Below, one piece after another: positions 26,491-36,334 of a DNA stretch of 64,000 nucleotides; the stretch's first letter is position 1; each line of letters starts with the position of its first letter. The notes beneath the pieces are model-generated. The model made no database searches. It was not told the origin of the DNA and saw only the letters and a list, made by a program, of their open reading frames with translations. Made by a program: the position numbers and the translations under genes. The stretch is from Photobacterium gaetbulicola Gung47 (GTDB lineage Bacteria; Pseudomonadota; Gammaproteobacteria; Enterobacterales; Vibrionaceae), in assembly GCA_000940995.1 (NCBI GenBank), contig CP005974.1, positions 1,550,001-1,614,000 on the forward strand, given 5' to 3'.

Positions 26491-27273
26491 CTATTGCGTT
26501 GCAGCTTCTTCGCTGCTGATCACCGTGCGAAGTTGCTGCCACCAGCGCCCCAGCTTTTCGTACCAATAGCGTTCGGTCTGTTCGAGGTATTTGGCCTGAG
26601 GGCGGTAGCGCTCCCAGGGCTGCTCAATCTTGTTGCTGGCAAGGAAGTTGGTCGGGGCGGCTGACGGCGTCAATCCGATCCTATTGAATTCTTCGATGGC
26701 TCGCTTCATATGGCTGGCCGACGTCACAACGACCAATTTGCTCTCGCCGACCACAGAGACGGCCTGAAAGGCCTCTTCCCAGGTATCTTTGGCGGTTTCA
26801 AGCAGCAGGATGTCATTTTTGTTGACCCCGAGGGCGAGCGCCACCTTCGCCATCATGCGTGCTTGGCTGATATCGGTACCGCCGCCGTAGCCCGACAAAA
26901 TTAATTTTGAGCCCGGGAACAGTCGGTGAATACGCATCCCTTCAGACAGACGCATTAGCGATGTGCGGGAAAGCTGTGAGGTGATCGGCATGGCGTGATC
27001 AATCACATGGCCACTGCCCAGTACCATTACATAATCCACCGCCTGACCGGACGGAACGTAAGGCGGGTAAGCTTTTTCCAGCGGGCGCAGCAGACTGGTT
27101 GCGACCGGTTGAAAAGAGACAAGGAAAATCCCCAGAAAAGCAAAGCTGATGAAAAAGGATGCCAGCCCTTTACGGCGGGTAAACCAGAGAAGCAGTAGCC
27201 CCAGCAGGCCGAGCATGAGCATTGCGGGCAGGGGCATTAGTAAAGCAGAGACAATTTTTTTTAGTTCAAACAT
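26491..27273 (-). CDS. elyC: ElyC/YcbC-like envelope protein, DUF218 family
   Basis: ElyC in E. coli affects undecaprenyl-phosphate use by the ECA and peptidoglycan pathways. The 260-residue protein begins MFELKKIVSALLMPLPAMLM with two N-terminal TM segments. A periplasmic DUF218 domain follows: VDYVMVLGSGHV, LSEGMRIHRLFPGSKLILSG, the acidic pair ETAKDTWEEA and VTSASHMKRAIEEFNRIGL. In E. coli elyC also lies beside cmoM (smtA). Here it diverges from cmoM with a 120-base shared promoter region. If no ECA is made, its role would be mainly in lipid-carrier balance (inference). Confidence 0.85.
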   Translation of the reverse strand: MFELKKIVSALLMPLPAMLMLGLLGLLLLWFTRRKGLASFFISFAFLGIFLVSFQPVATSLLRPLEKAYPPYVPSGQAVDYVMVLGSGHVIDHAMPITSQLSRTSLMRLSEGMRIHRLFPGSKLILSGYGGGTDISQARMMAKVALALGVNKNDILLLETAKDTWEEAFQAVSVVGESKLVVVTSASHMKRAIEEFNRIGLTPSAAPTNFLASNKIEQPWERYRPQAKYLEQTERYWYEKLGRWWQQLRTVISSEEAATQ

Positions 27274-27393
27274 GCAATGTAGTCCGAAAAATCAGCAGTT
27301 GAGCTCGAAAAAGCACCACAAGCCTTTATTCCTTTATCGCTTGTGAGAAAATAAGCCACATTTTTAGAACCGCTATCATAACGTAAAGCTGAC

Positions 27394-28215
27394 GTGATCG
27401 AAGATCGAAATTTTGACGACTTAGCGCAAAAATTTGCAAAAAATATTTACGGAACTGGCAAAGGCCAGATCCGCCAAACGGTTGTTTGGGAAGATCTTGA
27501 GCAAATTTTAGCCCTACTGAAGAGTGATAAACCGCTGCATTTACTCGATGCTGGTGGGGGTGTGGGCCAACTGTCACAGAAAGTGGCAGAGCTAGGACAT
27601 CACGTCACGTTGTGTGATCTTTCTAGCGAAATGCTCAAGCTCGCAGAGCAAGATATTGCTAAAAACGGCCTGCTTGAGCAGTATCGTCTGGTGCACAGCC
27701 CGGTGCAGGCGATCGGGGAGCATCTGGACAGCCAGGTTGATCTGGTGTTGTTCCATGCTGTCATGGAATGGCTGGCCGATCCGCAGGCGGCACTGGAATA
27801 TCTTCTTGAGCAGGTAAGACCAGGCGGTATTATCTCCATTATGTTCTACAACTATAATGGCCTGCTGTTTAAGAACTTGATTTGTGGCAACCTGACTCAT
27901 ATCGAAGAGGGGATGCCGCATAGAAAGCGCTTCAAACTTCAACCTCTGCACGGGATCAAACCTGATGAGGTATATAGCTGGTTAGAAAACGCAGGTTTTA
28001 ACATTCTTGGTAAAACCGGAGTACGAACATTCCACGACTATATGCAGACAACGATGGTCGGGGATTACAGTTTTGAACAGGTACTGGCGATGGAGCAAAA
28101 ACTTTGCCGCCAGGAGCCTTATTTGTCCCTGGGCCGATATATTCATGTTTACGCCCAAAAGCCGTTAGCAGGCCCAGAGACGTTGAAAAACAAAAGCAAT
28201 AAGGACAACGGATGA
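27394..28215 (+). CDS. cmoM: tRNA 5-carboxymethoxyuridine methyltransferase CmoM
   Basis: CmoM methylates cmo5U34 to mcmo5U in several tRNAs. The 273-residue class I methyltransferase has the SAM motif I LLDAGGGVGQLSQKV (about residues 49-63), VTLCDLSSEML, and a late MFYNYNGLLFKNLICGN segment typical of CmoM/SmtA. The N-terminus DRNFDDLAQKFAKNIYGTGKG matches E. coli well. The start is GTG at 27394. The stop overlaps the mukF start (ATGA), placing cmoM first in the cmoM-mukFEB operon as in E. coli. Confidence 0.94.
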   Translation: MIEDRNFDDLAQKFAKNIYGTGKGQIRQTVVWEDLEQILALLKSDKPLHLLDAGGGVGQLSQKVAELGHHVTLCDLSSEMLKLAEQDIAKNGLLEQYRLVHSPVQAIGEHLDSQVDLVLFHAVMEWLADPQAALEYLLEQVRPGGIISIMFYNYNGLLFKNLICGNLTHIEEGMPHRKRFKLQPLHGIKPDEVYSWLENAGFNILGKTGVRTFHDYMQTTMVGDYSFEQVLAMEQKLCRQEPYLSLGRYIHVYAQKPLAGPETLKNKSNKDNG

Positions 28216-29534
28216 GTGAAGTAACCCAGACCGTTCCCGAGTTGGTCAGTTGGGTTAAGCAGCATGAGTTTGAGCTTAACCTGCCAACCGAGCGGCTGGC
28301 GTTTCTGTTGGCGATTGCTGTATTGAGCGGCGATCGTTTTGATGAAGAATTAGGGGAAGGTGAACTGATCGATGCGTTTCGCATTGTCAGCGATATGTTC
28401 GAGCAGACACCGGAAACCGTGGCCTTCCGTGCCAACAACGCCATTAATGAGTTGGTTCGCCAACGCTTGATTTCCCGCTTTACCAGTGAGGTCACCGACG
28501 GTGCGAGTATCTACCGTCTGAGCCCGCTGGCACTGGGGATCACCGATTATTATGCCCGTCACCGCGAGTATTCAACGCTCAAGCTTTCCATTCAGCTTGC
28601 CATGGTTGCTGATGAAATTAACAAGGCCGCCACGGCAGCGCAGGAAGGCGGCGACGAGAGACACTGGCGCCAGAACGTTCATGCGGTGCTGAAATATTCA
28701 GTGGCCGAGATCTTTGACCGTATCGATCTCAACCAACGCACCATGGACGAGCAGCAGCAACAGGTGAAGCAAGATATTGCCGAACTGCTGAACCAGGATT
28801 GGCGCGCGGCGATCAGCAGCTGTGAAACCCTGTTGAACGAAACCTCGAGCACCCTGCGAGAGCTGCAGGATACCTTGCAGGCGGCGGGTGACCAGTTGCA
28901 AACCCAGCTGTTGATTATCCAGGAAGAAATTCAGGGTAACCCGGATCTGGAGTTTGTTGATGCCATGGTATTTAACTTGCAAGCCAAGTTGGACCGCATC
29001 ATCAACTGGGGACAGCAGGCGATTGACCTGTGGATTGGCTATGACCGCCATGTCCACAAGTTCATTCGTACTGCGATCGACATGGACAAGAACCGCGCCT
29101 TCAGTCAGCGCTTGCGCCAGTCGGTGAAAGACTACTTCGACGCGCCGTGGATGCTGACTTACGCCGATGCCGAGCGCTTGCTCGACATGCGTGATGAGGC
29201 CTTGGTCCTGCGTGATGACGAAGTGACCGGTATCGTACCGGAAGAGATGGAATTTGAAGAGCTGGATCTGGTCAATGATCAGCTGGCGGAACAAATTGCC
29301 GCAATGTTGCAGGCCCACAAAGAGACCGGCGCTGCAATTAACTTGAGTTTGCTTCTTAAAGATTATTTGGCTCAGCACCCTCACGCGCAGCATTTTGATA
29401 TGGCGCGTCTGGTGATTGATCAGGCTGTACGACTGGGTTATTCCGAGTCGGACTTCAATGCCATCCAGCCTGATTGGGAAGCTATTAATGACTATGGAGC
29501 CAAGGTACAAGCAAATGTCATTGACAAATATTGA
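28212..29534 (+). CDS. mukF: Chromosome partition protein MukF (kleisin)
   Basis: MukF is the kleisin that bridges MukB heads and binds MukE. The 440-residue length is normal. The N-terminal winged-helix dimerisation domain (1-120) begins VPELVSWVKQHEFELNLPTE. A helical region with NWGQQAIDLWIGYDRHVHKF and the acidic MukE-binding linker (VPEEMEFEELDLVNDQLAEQ, about 340-365) follow. The C-terminal winged helix closes at DYGAKVQANVIDKY. It overlaps cmoM by four bases and mukE by 20. Confidence 0.96.
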   Translation: MSEVTQTVPELVSWVKQHEFELNLPTERLAFLLAIAVLSGDRFDEELGEGELIDAFRIVSDMFEQTPETVAFRANNAINELVRQRLISRFTSEVTDGASIYRLSPLALGITDYYARHREYSTLKLSIQLAMVADEINKAATAAQEGGDERHWRQNVHAVLKYSVAEIFDRIDLNQRTMDEQQQQVKQDIAELLNQDWRAAISSCETLLNETSSTLRELQDTLQAAGDQLQTQLLIIQEEIQGNPDLEFVDAMVFNLQAKLDRIINWGQQAIDLWIGYDRHVHKFIRTAIDMDKNRAFSQRLRQSVKDYFDAPWMLTYADAERLLDMRDEALVLRDDEVTGIVPEEMEFEELDLVNDQLAEQIAAMLQAHKETGAAINLSLLLKDYLAQHPHAQHFDMARLVIDQAVRLGYSESDFNAIQPDWEAINDYGAKVQANVIDKY

Positions 29535-30246
29535 AGAATTTATGCCTGAAAAGCTGGCCAAGGCGATTGCCAATCCGCTTTTCCCGGCACTGGACAACGC
29601 CCTTCGTTCTGGTCGTCATATCTCCAGCGAAGATTTGGACAACCACGCCCTGCTGATTGAGTTCGAGCAGGAGCTGGTGATGTTTTACAAGCGCTATAAC
29701 GCCGAATTGGTGCGTGCGCCGGAGGGGTTCTTTTACCTGCGTCCGCGCTCGACATCATTAATCAGTCGATCGGTGCTGACCGAACTCGATATGCTGGTGG
29801 GCAAGGTACTGTGTTTCCTTTACCTCAGCCCGGAGCGTTTGGCGCACGAAGGGATCTTCACTAACCAAGAACTGTTCGACGAACTGATGCAGTTAGCCGA
29901 TGAGAAGAAGCTGATGAAGCTGGTGACTCATCGTGCAACAGGTTCTGATCTTGACCGCGAAAAACTGTTCGACAAGACCAAGACCTCTCTGCGTCGTCTG
30001 CGCCGCCTTGGCATGATTATCCCGATCGGTGAAAACGGTAAATTCCGCATCAGCGAAGCGGTATTCCGATTCGGTGCTGATGTTCGTGTCGGCGATGATG
30101 TGCGTGAAGCGCAAATCCGCTTGATTCGTGATGGTGAAGCAGTGGTTGTTCATCAGCAGGAGCCAAGCCAGTCAAGCTTGTTGCAAGAAGCTGATGAAAC
30201 ACAAGAACAAGAGTTAGACAAAGCCGGTTTGGAGGGTGAGGCCTAA
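29515..30246 (+). CDS. mukE: Chromosome partition protein MukE
   Basis: MukE pairs with MukF as the accessory subunit of the MukBEF condensin. From ATG 29515 the protein is 243 residues starting MSLTNIEEFMPEKLAKAIAN, in register with E. coli MukE. NPLFPALDNALRSGRHI, ERLAHEGIFTNQELFDEL and RRLRRLGMIIPIG belong to its winged-helix domains. An upstream open frame from 29416 lies wholly in mukF and is rejected. The acidic, Gln-rich tail is variable in the family. It overlaps mukF by 20 bases and mukB by one. Confidence 0.96.
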   Translation: MSLTNIEEFMPEKLAKAIANPLFPALDNALRSGRHISSEDLDNHALLIEFEQELVMFYKRYNAELVRAPEGFFYLRPRSTSLISRSVLTELDMLVGKVLCFLYLSPERLAHEGIFTNQELFDELMQLADEKKLMKLVTHRATGSDLDREKLFDKTKTSLRRLRRLGMIIPIGENGKFRISEAVFRFGADVRVGDDVREAQIRLIRDGEAVVVHQQEPSQSSLLQEADETQEQELDKAGLEGEA

Positions 30247-33200
30247 TGGAACGCGGTAAGTATCAATCGTTGACCATGGTCAACTGGAATGGCTTCTTTG
30301 CCCGTACATTCGATATCGATAACCTGGTAACCACGCTGTCTGGCGGTAACGGTGCTGGTAAGTCGACCACCATGGCGGCATTTATTACCTCCCTTATTCC
30401 GGATCAGAGCCTGCTTCATTTCCGTAATACCACCGAAGCGGGGAGCTCCAATGCCTCTCGTGACAAAGGTCTGCACGGTAAGCTGAAACCGGGTACCTGT
30501 TACTCGGCACTGGATGTGGTGAACTCGAAGAACCAGCGCATCATTTTTGCAGTGAAACTGCAGCAGGTTGCTGGCCGTGACAAGAAGGTGGATATCAAGC
30601 CATTTATTATCCAGGGTTTGCCATCACATGTTAAACCGACCGAAATCTTGGTCGAAACACTGTCTGATAACCAGGCGCGTGTACGTCAAATTAACGAAGT
30701 GAAAGAGCTGGTCGGCAGCGAATATGAAGGCGTAATGTTTAAGGCCTTCAACTCGGTGACTGACTACCATGTGCAGATGTTCGAATTCGGTGTGTTGCCG
30801 AAGAAACTGCGCAACAGCACCGACCGCTCTAAATTCTACCGTCTGATTGAAGCCTCGCTCTACGGTGGTATTTCCAGTGCGATCACCCGCTCGCTGCGTG
30901 ACTACCTGCTGCCGCACAACAGCGGCGTGAAGAAAGCGTTCCAGGATATGGAAGCGGCACTGCGTGAAAACCGCATGACGCTGGAGGCGATCAAGCTGAC
31001 CCAGAGCGACCGTGATCTGTTCAAGCACTTGATCACCGAAGCGACCAACTACGTGGCGGCAGACTACATGCGCCATGCCAACGAACGTCGCCAGAAGCTG
31101 GAAAAAACACTGGGCTTGCGCGGTGAACTGATGGGGTCGCGCAAGAGCTTGGATGATCAGCAGGCCTCTCTGACCAACATGACAGCTGAGCTGGATGAAC
31201 TGACCGAGCGCGAAGGGGCGCTGGAGCAGGATCACCAGGCCGCTTCTGATCACCTGCAACTGGTCCAAACCGCAGTGCGCCAGCAGGAGAAGATCGAACG
31301 CTATCGTGAAGATCTCGAAGAGCTGACCGAACGCCTTGAAGAGCAAGTGATGGTGGTCGAAGAAGCCGCTGAACAACTTGCCATGGCAGAAGAGCAGGCG
31401 CTACTGACAGAAGAAGAAGTTGATAGTCTGAAAACCCAGCTGGCAGATTACCAGCAGGCGCTGGATATGCAGCAGACACGTGCTCTGCAATACCAGCAGG
31501 CAGTACAGGCGCTGGAAAAAGCCCGTGATATCACAGGTGAGCACCAGATGCTGGCCGATCAGGCAGTCCCTTACCTTGCTCAGTTGAAGCAGGATCAGGA
31601 AACCCAAACCACGGCATTGTTGGCCCTCAAGCACCGACTGGATATGTCATCGGCGGCGGCACAGCAGTTTGAAAAAGGCCTGCAGATTGTTACCACGATA
31701 GCTGGCTCAATCGAGCGTTCAGAAGCGGGGAGCAAAGCCCGTGAATTGATTGCCAAAGCGCGACAGCTAGGAGCGATTACCGAGCGCAGCGACCAGCTAA
31801 AAGCCCAATATCGTGACCTGGAGCGTGCAGTTCGTAACCAGCGCCAAGCGACAGAACTGGCTGAAACCTATGCCAAGCGCTTTGCGGTTGAGCTTGACGG
31901 CGAGCTGGCACTGGCTGAAGAGCAGGCTCGCCACGAGGCGACGCTGGAAGAGCTGGAGCAACAGCAGGAAATCCTGGTCGAGCAGCGCAATGACATGCGC
32001 CGGCAGGAGCAGCAGCTGACCAGTCAGATCTCGGCTCTGGAAGCGGCAGCCCCGGCGTGGATTGCCGCCTCTGATGCATTGGAAAAGCTGTCTGAGCAAT
32101 CGGAGCGTGAGCTTTACGATAGCCAGGCGGTGATGGAAGCGATGCAGCTGACTCTGGACAAAGAGCGTGAAGCGTCTGCGACCCGTGACAAGCTGGCCGC
32201 CCGCAAGCAGCAGATCGAGTTGGATATCGAACGTTTGGCTCAGCCAGGCGGTAGTGATGATTCACGCTTGCGTGCACTGGCAGATACCTTGGGTGGCAGC
32301 CTGTTGTCGGAGATTTACGACGACATCACCCTGGCCGATGCTCCTTACTTCAGTGCCATGTATGGCCCGGCCCGTCACGCTATTGTGGTACCGGATCTAA
32401 AAGGCATCAAAGACAAACTGGTGGCGCTGGATGACTGCCCGGATGATTTATACATCATCGAAGGTGATGCAGATTCATTCGACGACAGTGGTTTTGATGT
32501 TGATGAGCTGGAAGAAGCGGTTTGCGTTCACCTTAACGATCGCCAGCTGCGATACTCTCGCTTCCCGAAAGTGCCGCTGTTCGGCCGTGCCGCGCGTGAG
32601 CAGCGCCTTGAACATTTGCGTGAAGAGCGTGAGCAGCTGATTGAAGAGCACGCCAAGGCGTCCTTTGATTCGCAGAAGCTCCAGCGCCTATACCAGAGTT
32701 TCAACAGCTTTGTCGCAACCCACATGGCCGTGGCCTTTAGCGATGATCCAGAAGCGGCGCTGAAAGTGGCCCGTGACAAGCGTAATCAGCTAAGCCGCCA
32801 GCTTTCTGAGTCACAGGCTCAAGAGCAGCAACAGCGCAGCCAGCTAACAGCTGCCCGCGAAGCACTTGGCCTATTGGGCAAAATCAACCCGCTGGTAAAC
32901 CTGCTGGAAGATGACACCCTACAGGCACGCTTTGAAGAAGTGCAGCAGCAGCTGTCGCAGCTGGATGAAGCCCGCCAGTACCTTAACCGCCACGGTAAAG
33001 CGATTGCTGAGCTAGAGTCACTGGTTACGGCGCTGGATGCTGATCCGCAGCAGTTTGATGCCTTGCAGATCAGCTACGATGATGCCGACAAGCAGCTTCA
33101 AGCACTGAAAGCGAAGATCTTCGCTGTTGCCGACTTGGCAGAGCGCCGCCACCACTTTGGCTATGCTGATTCCATCGACATGCTCAGCAAGAGCTCTGAG

Positions 33201-34709
33201 CTTAATGAGCAGCTGAAAGCCAAGCTGGCCTCGGCTGAGCGTGAGCGTAATCGCTGTCGCGATGCCCTGAAACAGACGCGTTCACAAGCGAACCAGTACA
33301 ACCAGCTGTTGGCGTCGCTCAAGAGCTCGCACCAGGCGAAACTGGAAACGGTTCAGGAGTTTGAGCGTGAGCTTCAGGAGTTGGGTGTTCGCGCCGATGT
33401 AGAAGCCGAAGAGCGCGCCCGCTTGCGCCGAGATGAGTTGAACGAGCGTCTACACACCTCGCGTACTCGTCGCAGCCAGCTAGAGAAAGGTATCACCTCT
33501 GTCGAGCTGGAAATGAAAGGCTTGGTGAAACGCCTACGCAAAGTGGGCAAAGAATACCAGGAGATCCGTAAGCTGGTGGTTACCGCCAAAGCCGGCTGGT
33601 GTGCGGTACTGCGCCTGGCGCGCGAAAGTGATGTTGAACGTCGCCTGCACCGCCGTGAAATGGCTTACATGTCTGCCGATGAACTGCGTTCGCTATCGGA
33701 TAAGTCCCTGGGGGCGCTTCGTTTGGCGGTTGCGGATAACGAGAACCTGCGTGACGCGCTGCGGGCATCGGAAGATGTCTCTCGTCCAGAGCGCAAAGTA
33801 CTGTTCTACATCGCGGTTTACCAGCACCTGCGCGAGCGTATTCGTCACGACATCATTCGTACTGATGATCCAGTAGAAGCCATCGAAGAGATGGAAGTAG
33901 AGTTGGCTCGCCTGAGCGAAGAGCTAACTGCCCGTGAACAACGTCTGGCGATCAGCTCTGACTCGGTAGCGAACATTATTCGCAAGACTATCCAGCGCGA
34001 GCAGAACCGTATCCGTATGCTCAACCAGGGTCTGCAGAATATCAGCTTTGGCCAGGTCCAGGGCGTGCGCCTGAATGTGAAGGTACGTGAAACCCACGAG
34101 CAGCTGCTAACTGGCCTTGCCGACCAGCAGGATCAGCATCAGGATCTGTTCGGTAACCACCGCCTGTCGTTCTCCGAAGCGATTGCTAAGCTGTTCCAGC
34201 GCCTGAACCCGCATATTGATGTCGGCCAGCGTTCGCCGCAGGTGATGGGCGAGGAGTTGTTGGACTACCGTAACTACCTTGAGCTGAGCATTGAAGTTAA
34301 CCGTGGTACCGACGGCTGGCTGCAGGCTGAGTCGGGTGCGCTGTCAACCGGTGAGGCGATCGGTACCGGCCAAGCAATCCTGTTGATGGTTGTTCAGAGC
34401 TGGGAAGAAGAATCTCGTCGCCTGCGCGGTAAAGATATCATCCCATGTCGCCTGCTGTTCCTTGATGAGGCCGCACGACTGGATGGTAAGTCGATTGCAA
34501 CGCTGTTCGAGCTGTGTGACCGTTTGGATATGCAGCTTCTTATCGCTGCACCGGAGAATATCAGCCCAGAGAAGGGCACCACCTACAAGCTGGTGCGTAA
34601 GATCTTCAAAGATCGCGAGCACGTGCATGTGGTTGGTCTGCGAGGCTTCGGCCAGGAGTCTAAGGCTCCTGCTAATATCCAGACCATGTTGGAATTGGAT
34701 CCGGTGTAA
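30246..34709 (+). CDS. mukB: Chromosome partition protein MukB (SMC-like condensin ATPase)
   Basis: MukB is the SMC-like motor of MukBEF that compacts and segregates the chromosome. The 1487-residue length is nearly identical to E. coli. The N-terminal head has Walker A LSGGNGAGKST (about residues 31-41). Two long coiled-coil arms (about 280-640 and 830-1090) flank the hinge, with APYFSAMYGPARHAIVVPDL and LFGRAAREQRLEHLREE in it. The C-terminal head has the signature GALSTGEAIGTGQA near 1363 and Walker B LLFLDEAARLDGKS near 1400. Terminator 34737-34763 ends the operon. In E. coli ldtD follows directly; here it is 18 kb away. Confidence 0.98.
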   Translation: MERGKYQSLTMVNWNGFFARTFDIDNLVTTLSGGNGAGKSTTMAAFITSLIPDQSLLHFRNTTEAGSSNASRDKGLHGKLKPGTCYSALDVVNSKNQRIIFAVKLQQVAGRDKKVDIKPFIIQGLPSHVKPTEILVETLSDNQARVRQINEVKELVGSEYEGVMFKAFNSVTDYHVQMFEFGVLPKKLRNSTDRSKFYRLIEASLYGGISSAITRSLRDYLLPHNSGVKKAFQDMEAALRENRMTLEAIKLTQSDRDLFKHLITEATNYVAADYMRHANERRQKLEKTLGLRGELMGSRKSLDDQQASLTNMTAELDELTEREGALEQDHQAASDHLQLVQTAVRQQEKIERYREDLEELTERLEEQVMVVEEAAEQLAMAEEQALLTEEEVDSLKTQLADYQQALDMQQTRALQYQQAVQALEKARDITGEHQMLADQAVPYLAQLKQDQETQTTALLALKHRLDMSSAAAQQFEKGLQIVTTIAGSIERSEAGSKARELIAKARQLGAITERSDQLKAQYRDLERAVRNQRQATELAETYAKRFAVELDGELALAEEQARHEATLEELEQQQEILVEQRNDMRRQEQQLTSQISALEAAAPAWIAASDALEKLSEQSERELYDSQAVMEAMQLTLDKEREASATRDKLAARKQQIELDIERLAQPGGSDDSRLRALADTLGGSLLSEIYDDITLADAPYFSAMYGPARHAIVVPDLKGIKDKLVALDDCPDDLYIIEGDADSFDDSGFDVDELEEAVCVHLNDRQLRYSRFPKVPLFGRAAREQRLEHLREEREQLIEEHAKASFDSQKLQRLYQSFNSFVATHMAVAFSDDPEAALKVARDKRNQLSRQLSESQAQEQQQRSQLTAAREALGLLGKINPLVNLLEDDTLQARFEEVQQQLSQLDEARQYLNRHGKAIAELESLVTALDADPQQFDALQISYDDADKQLQALKAKIFAVADLAERRHHFGYADSIDMLSKSSELNEQLKAKLASAERERNRCRDALKQTRSQANQYNQLLASLKSSHQAKLETVQEFERELQELGVRADVEAEERARLRRDELNERLHTSRTRRSQLEKGITSVELEMKGLVKRLRKVGKEYQEIRKLVVTAKAGWCAVLRLARESDVERRLHRREMAYMSADELRSLSDKSLGALRLAVADNENLRDALRASEDVSRPERKVLFYIAVYQHLRERIRHDIIRTDDPVEAIEEMEVELARLSEELTAREQRLAISSDSVANIIRKTIQREQNRIRMLNQGLQNISFGQVQGVRLNVKVRETHEQLLTGLADQQDQHQDLFGNHRLSFSEAIAKLFQRLNPHIDVGQRSPQVMGEELLDYRNYLELSIEVNRGTDGWLQAESGALSTGEAIGTGQAILLMVVQSWEEESRRLRGKDIIPCRLLFLDEAARLDGKSIATLFELCDRLDMQLLIAAPENISPEKGTTYKLVRKIFKDREHVHVVGLRGFGQESKAPANIQTMLELDPV

Positions 34710-34736
34710 CCGCGAATCTGCAGTTCCTGATTGACT

Positions 34737-34763
34737 AAAGCCGGTCCTGTGACCGGCTTTTTT
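34737..34763 (+). terminator. Rho-independent terminator of the cmoM-mukFEB operon
   Basis: AAAGCCGGTC, loop CTGT, and GACCGGCTTT followed by further Ts. It starts 27 bases after the mukB stop. Confidence 0.93.
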
Positions 34764-35003
34764 CGTCTTGAACATAAGAACTTTTTCTCATTACTTAATT
34801 ACCCTAACGATAAATTTTTTGCCCTTTTATATCCGCCTAAAATTTTAACTGTCAGATTCGGCCACTTGCCAGCCTGAACAAAGCAGCACACTGCGATGAA
34901 CTCGCTTTGTTTTGGCTTGGCATAAAAATACATAACCAAACACTAAGCGGCCAGCATATTGGTTTGGTACAGGCCAATTTTTATTTGTCGTAGGGGTGAT
35001 GAC

Positions 35004-36002
35004 ATGAAAAAAGCAATATTTCCAGTGCTCGCCACGCTCATTGTGGCCGGGTGTAGTGATTCCGATGGGGCTGCCTCGTCATTAAACAGTGATCCGGCAG
35101 CAAATCAGGATGACGGTTCAGTGCCAGTTTCGGTGGATGTGTCCACGCCGCCTAATGAAGTGCCCAAGGGGGCAGATGATCTTCAGGCGTGCGTGGCAAT
35201 TGATGCCGTACAGGTGATGGACTTGGCAGGGACGATTGTGGAATGGACAACCAAGAGCATGAGTGATCCCTATGGGGTTAACTCTACCCAGTGTATACCG
35301 GCAGATTCGGAAATCCCTGTGGATAACGACGGCTATCCAAAATTTATCGTGATCGACCTGTATGATGTGACAGGGGTAGACTTGGTCAACCTGATTTCAG
35401 AGCAGCTGCTGCCGGTGGGCGAATACACCAGCATGGCGCTTTCCATCCTGCAGGGCAGCTACGGTGATTTCTTAGATACGCCTTACTCCTATGTCGGTAA
35501 CCCAGTCGATAAGACGAAGATGGATATTGTCGATGATCTCAAGTTCGACGGGTTGGATATCAACATTGAGGTACCGACTACCTTTACTATGACACTGGAT
35601 CTTCGCAGCATGATCCAGCTGATTGAGCAGGCATATTATCTGAAGAATGAAGGCTTCAAGGTGGTAGACAATATCACTGCTGGGTCGCTGTTCGGTGATA
35701 TCGATGTCTCATCGTGCGCAACGTCGGTCAAAGATGCGTATGTTTACCTCTATGAAGCCGATTCACCGGAGTATGGTGATTTGGGATCAGACTATCCTCC
35801 GGTCAAAACCGCCAAGGTGGGGGATGATGGTACCTATGAGATGAATTATGTGCCGGAAGGTAACTATGACGTGGTGTTGGTATGTGATGCTCTGATGGAT
35901 CTGCCAAACGAAATCGACCTGGATATTGATCTCGACGGTGACTATTCCAAATACGAAAACCAGTATATCAGCGCCGGTGATCAGCATTACCGCAACCTTT
36001 AG
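35004..36002 (+). CDS. Lipoprotein with DUF4382-like domain and beta-sandwich tail
   Basis: From ATG 35004 (GGGGTGAT upstream) the protein is 332 residues with signal MKKAIFPVLATLIVAGC (lipobox VAGC). An acidic low-complexity linker (about 20-60) leads to a domain with VVEWTT-type strands and LVNLISEQLLPVGEYTSMAL, which resembles DUF4382 (LLPxGxYTxxxL). The C-terminal 90 residues (KDAYVYLYEADSPEYGDLGS, then a GTYEMNYVPEGNYDVVLVC strand pair) look like a carboxypeptidase-regulatory/transthyretin-like sandwich. The protein is strongly acidic (DLDIDLDGDYSKYEN), so Ca binding is possible. Function unknown; no partner gene in an operon. Start upstream at 34959 would precede the signal peptide. Confidence 0.72.
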   Translation: MKKAIFPVLATLIVAGCSDSDGAASSLNSDPAANQDDGSVPVSVDVSTPPNEVPKGADDLQACVAIDAVQVMDLAGTIVEWTTKSMSDPYGVNSTQCIPADSEIPVDNDGYPKFIVIDLYDVTGVDLVNLISEQLLPVGEYTSMALSILQGSYGDFLDTPYSYVGNPVDKTKMDIVDDLKFDGLDINIEVPTTFTMTLDLRSMIQLIEQAYYLKNEGFKVVDNITAGSLFGDIDVSSCATSVKDAYVYLYEADSPEYGDLGSDYPPVKTAKVGDDGTYEMNYVPEGNYDVVLVCDALMDLPNEIDLDIDLDGDYSKYENQYISAGDQHYRNL

Positions 36003-36027
36003 CCACAAACAGTAATACGTTCGAACT

Positions 36028-36056
36028 GCAGCCAGGTATCAGCCTGGCTGCTTTTC
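36028..36056 (+). terminator. Rho-independent terminator after the DUF4382-like lipoprotein gene
   Basis: GCAGCCAGG and CCTGGCTGC pair around a six-base loop and are followed by TTTTCTTT. Confidence 0.9.
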
Positions 36057-36334
36057 TTTGTGCACAGGTGTAACCTGGCGACATATTGTTCTGCTATCCA
36101 GCCTATATTCAGCTAATAACCGTACCCTATAGCGGATGTAAATCGGATCTATCTCTCATTTTTGATTCTGGGCTATATTTTCTTGTAAGCGATAAGTGGC
36201 TGACAGCAATAATATTAACCGCCAATGTCCTCATTTCTGGTCTCCATTGCCTGGTCTTTTTTGGTTGTTTTTTGACCGCTGCTTCTTTAAATTTCCTACC
36301 CAACAACCGCAAATGCTTTGAAAGAGACCGAGAT
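36057..36334. other. Leader region of the Sel1-repeat gene
   Basis: About 280 bases lie between the preceding terminator and the Sel1-protein start. The downstream frame stays open through this stretch from 36086, but the translated extension is Cys/Phe-rich, would precede a clear signal peptide, and looks non-coding. No recognisable operator or RNA element was found. Confidence 0.4.

Noticed and set aside
36086..36334. In-frame upstream extension of the Sel1-repeat protein
   Set aside because: The extra 83 residues would precede a clear signal peptide and look non-coding.
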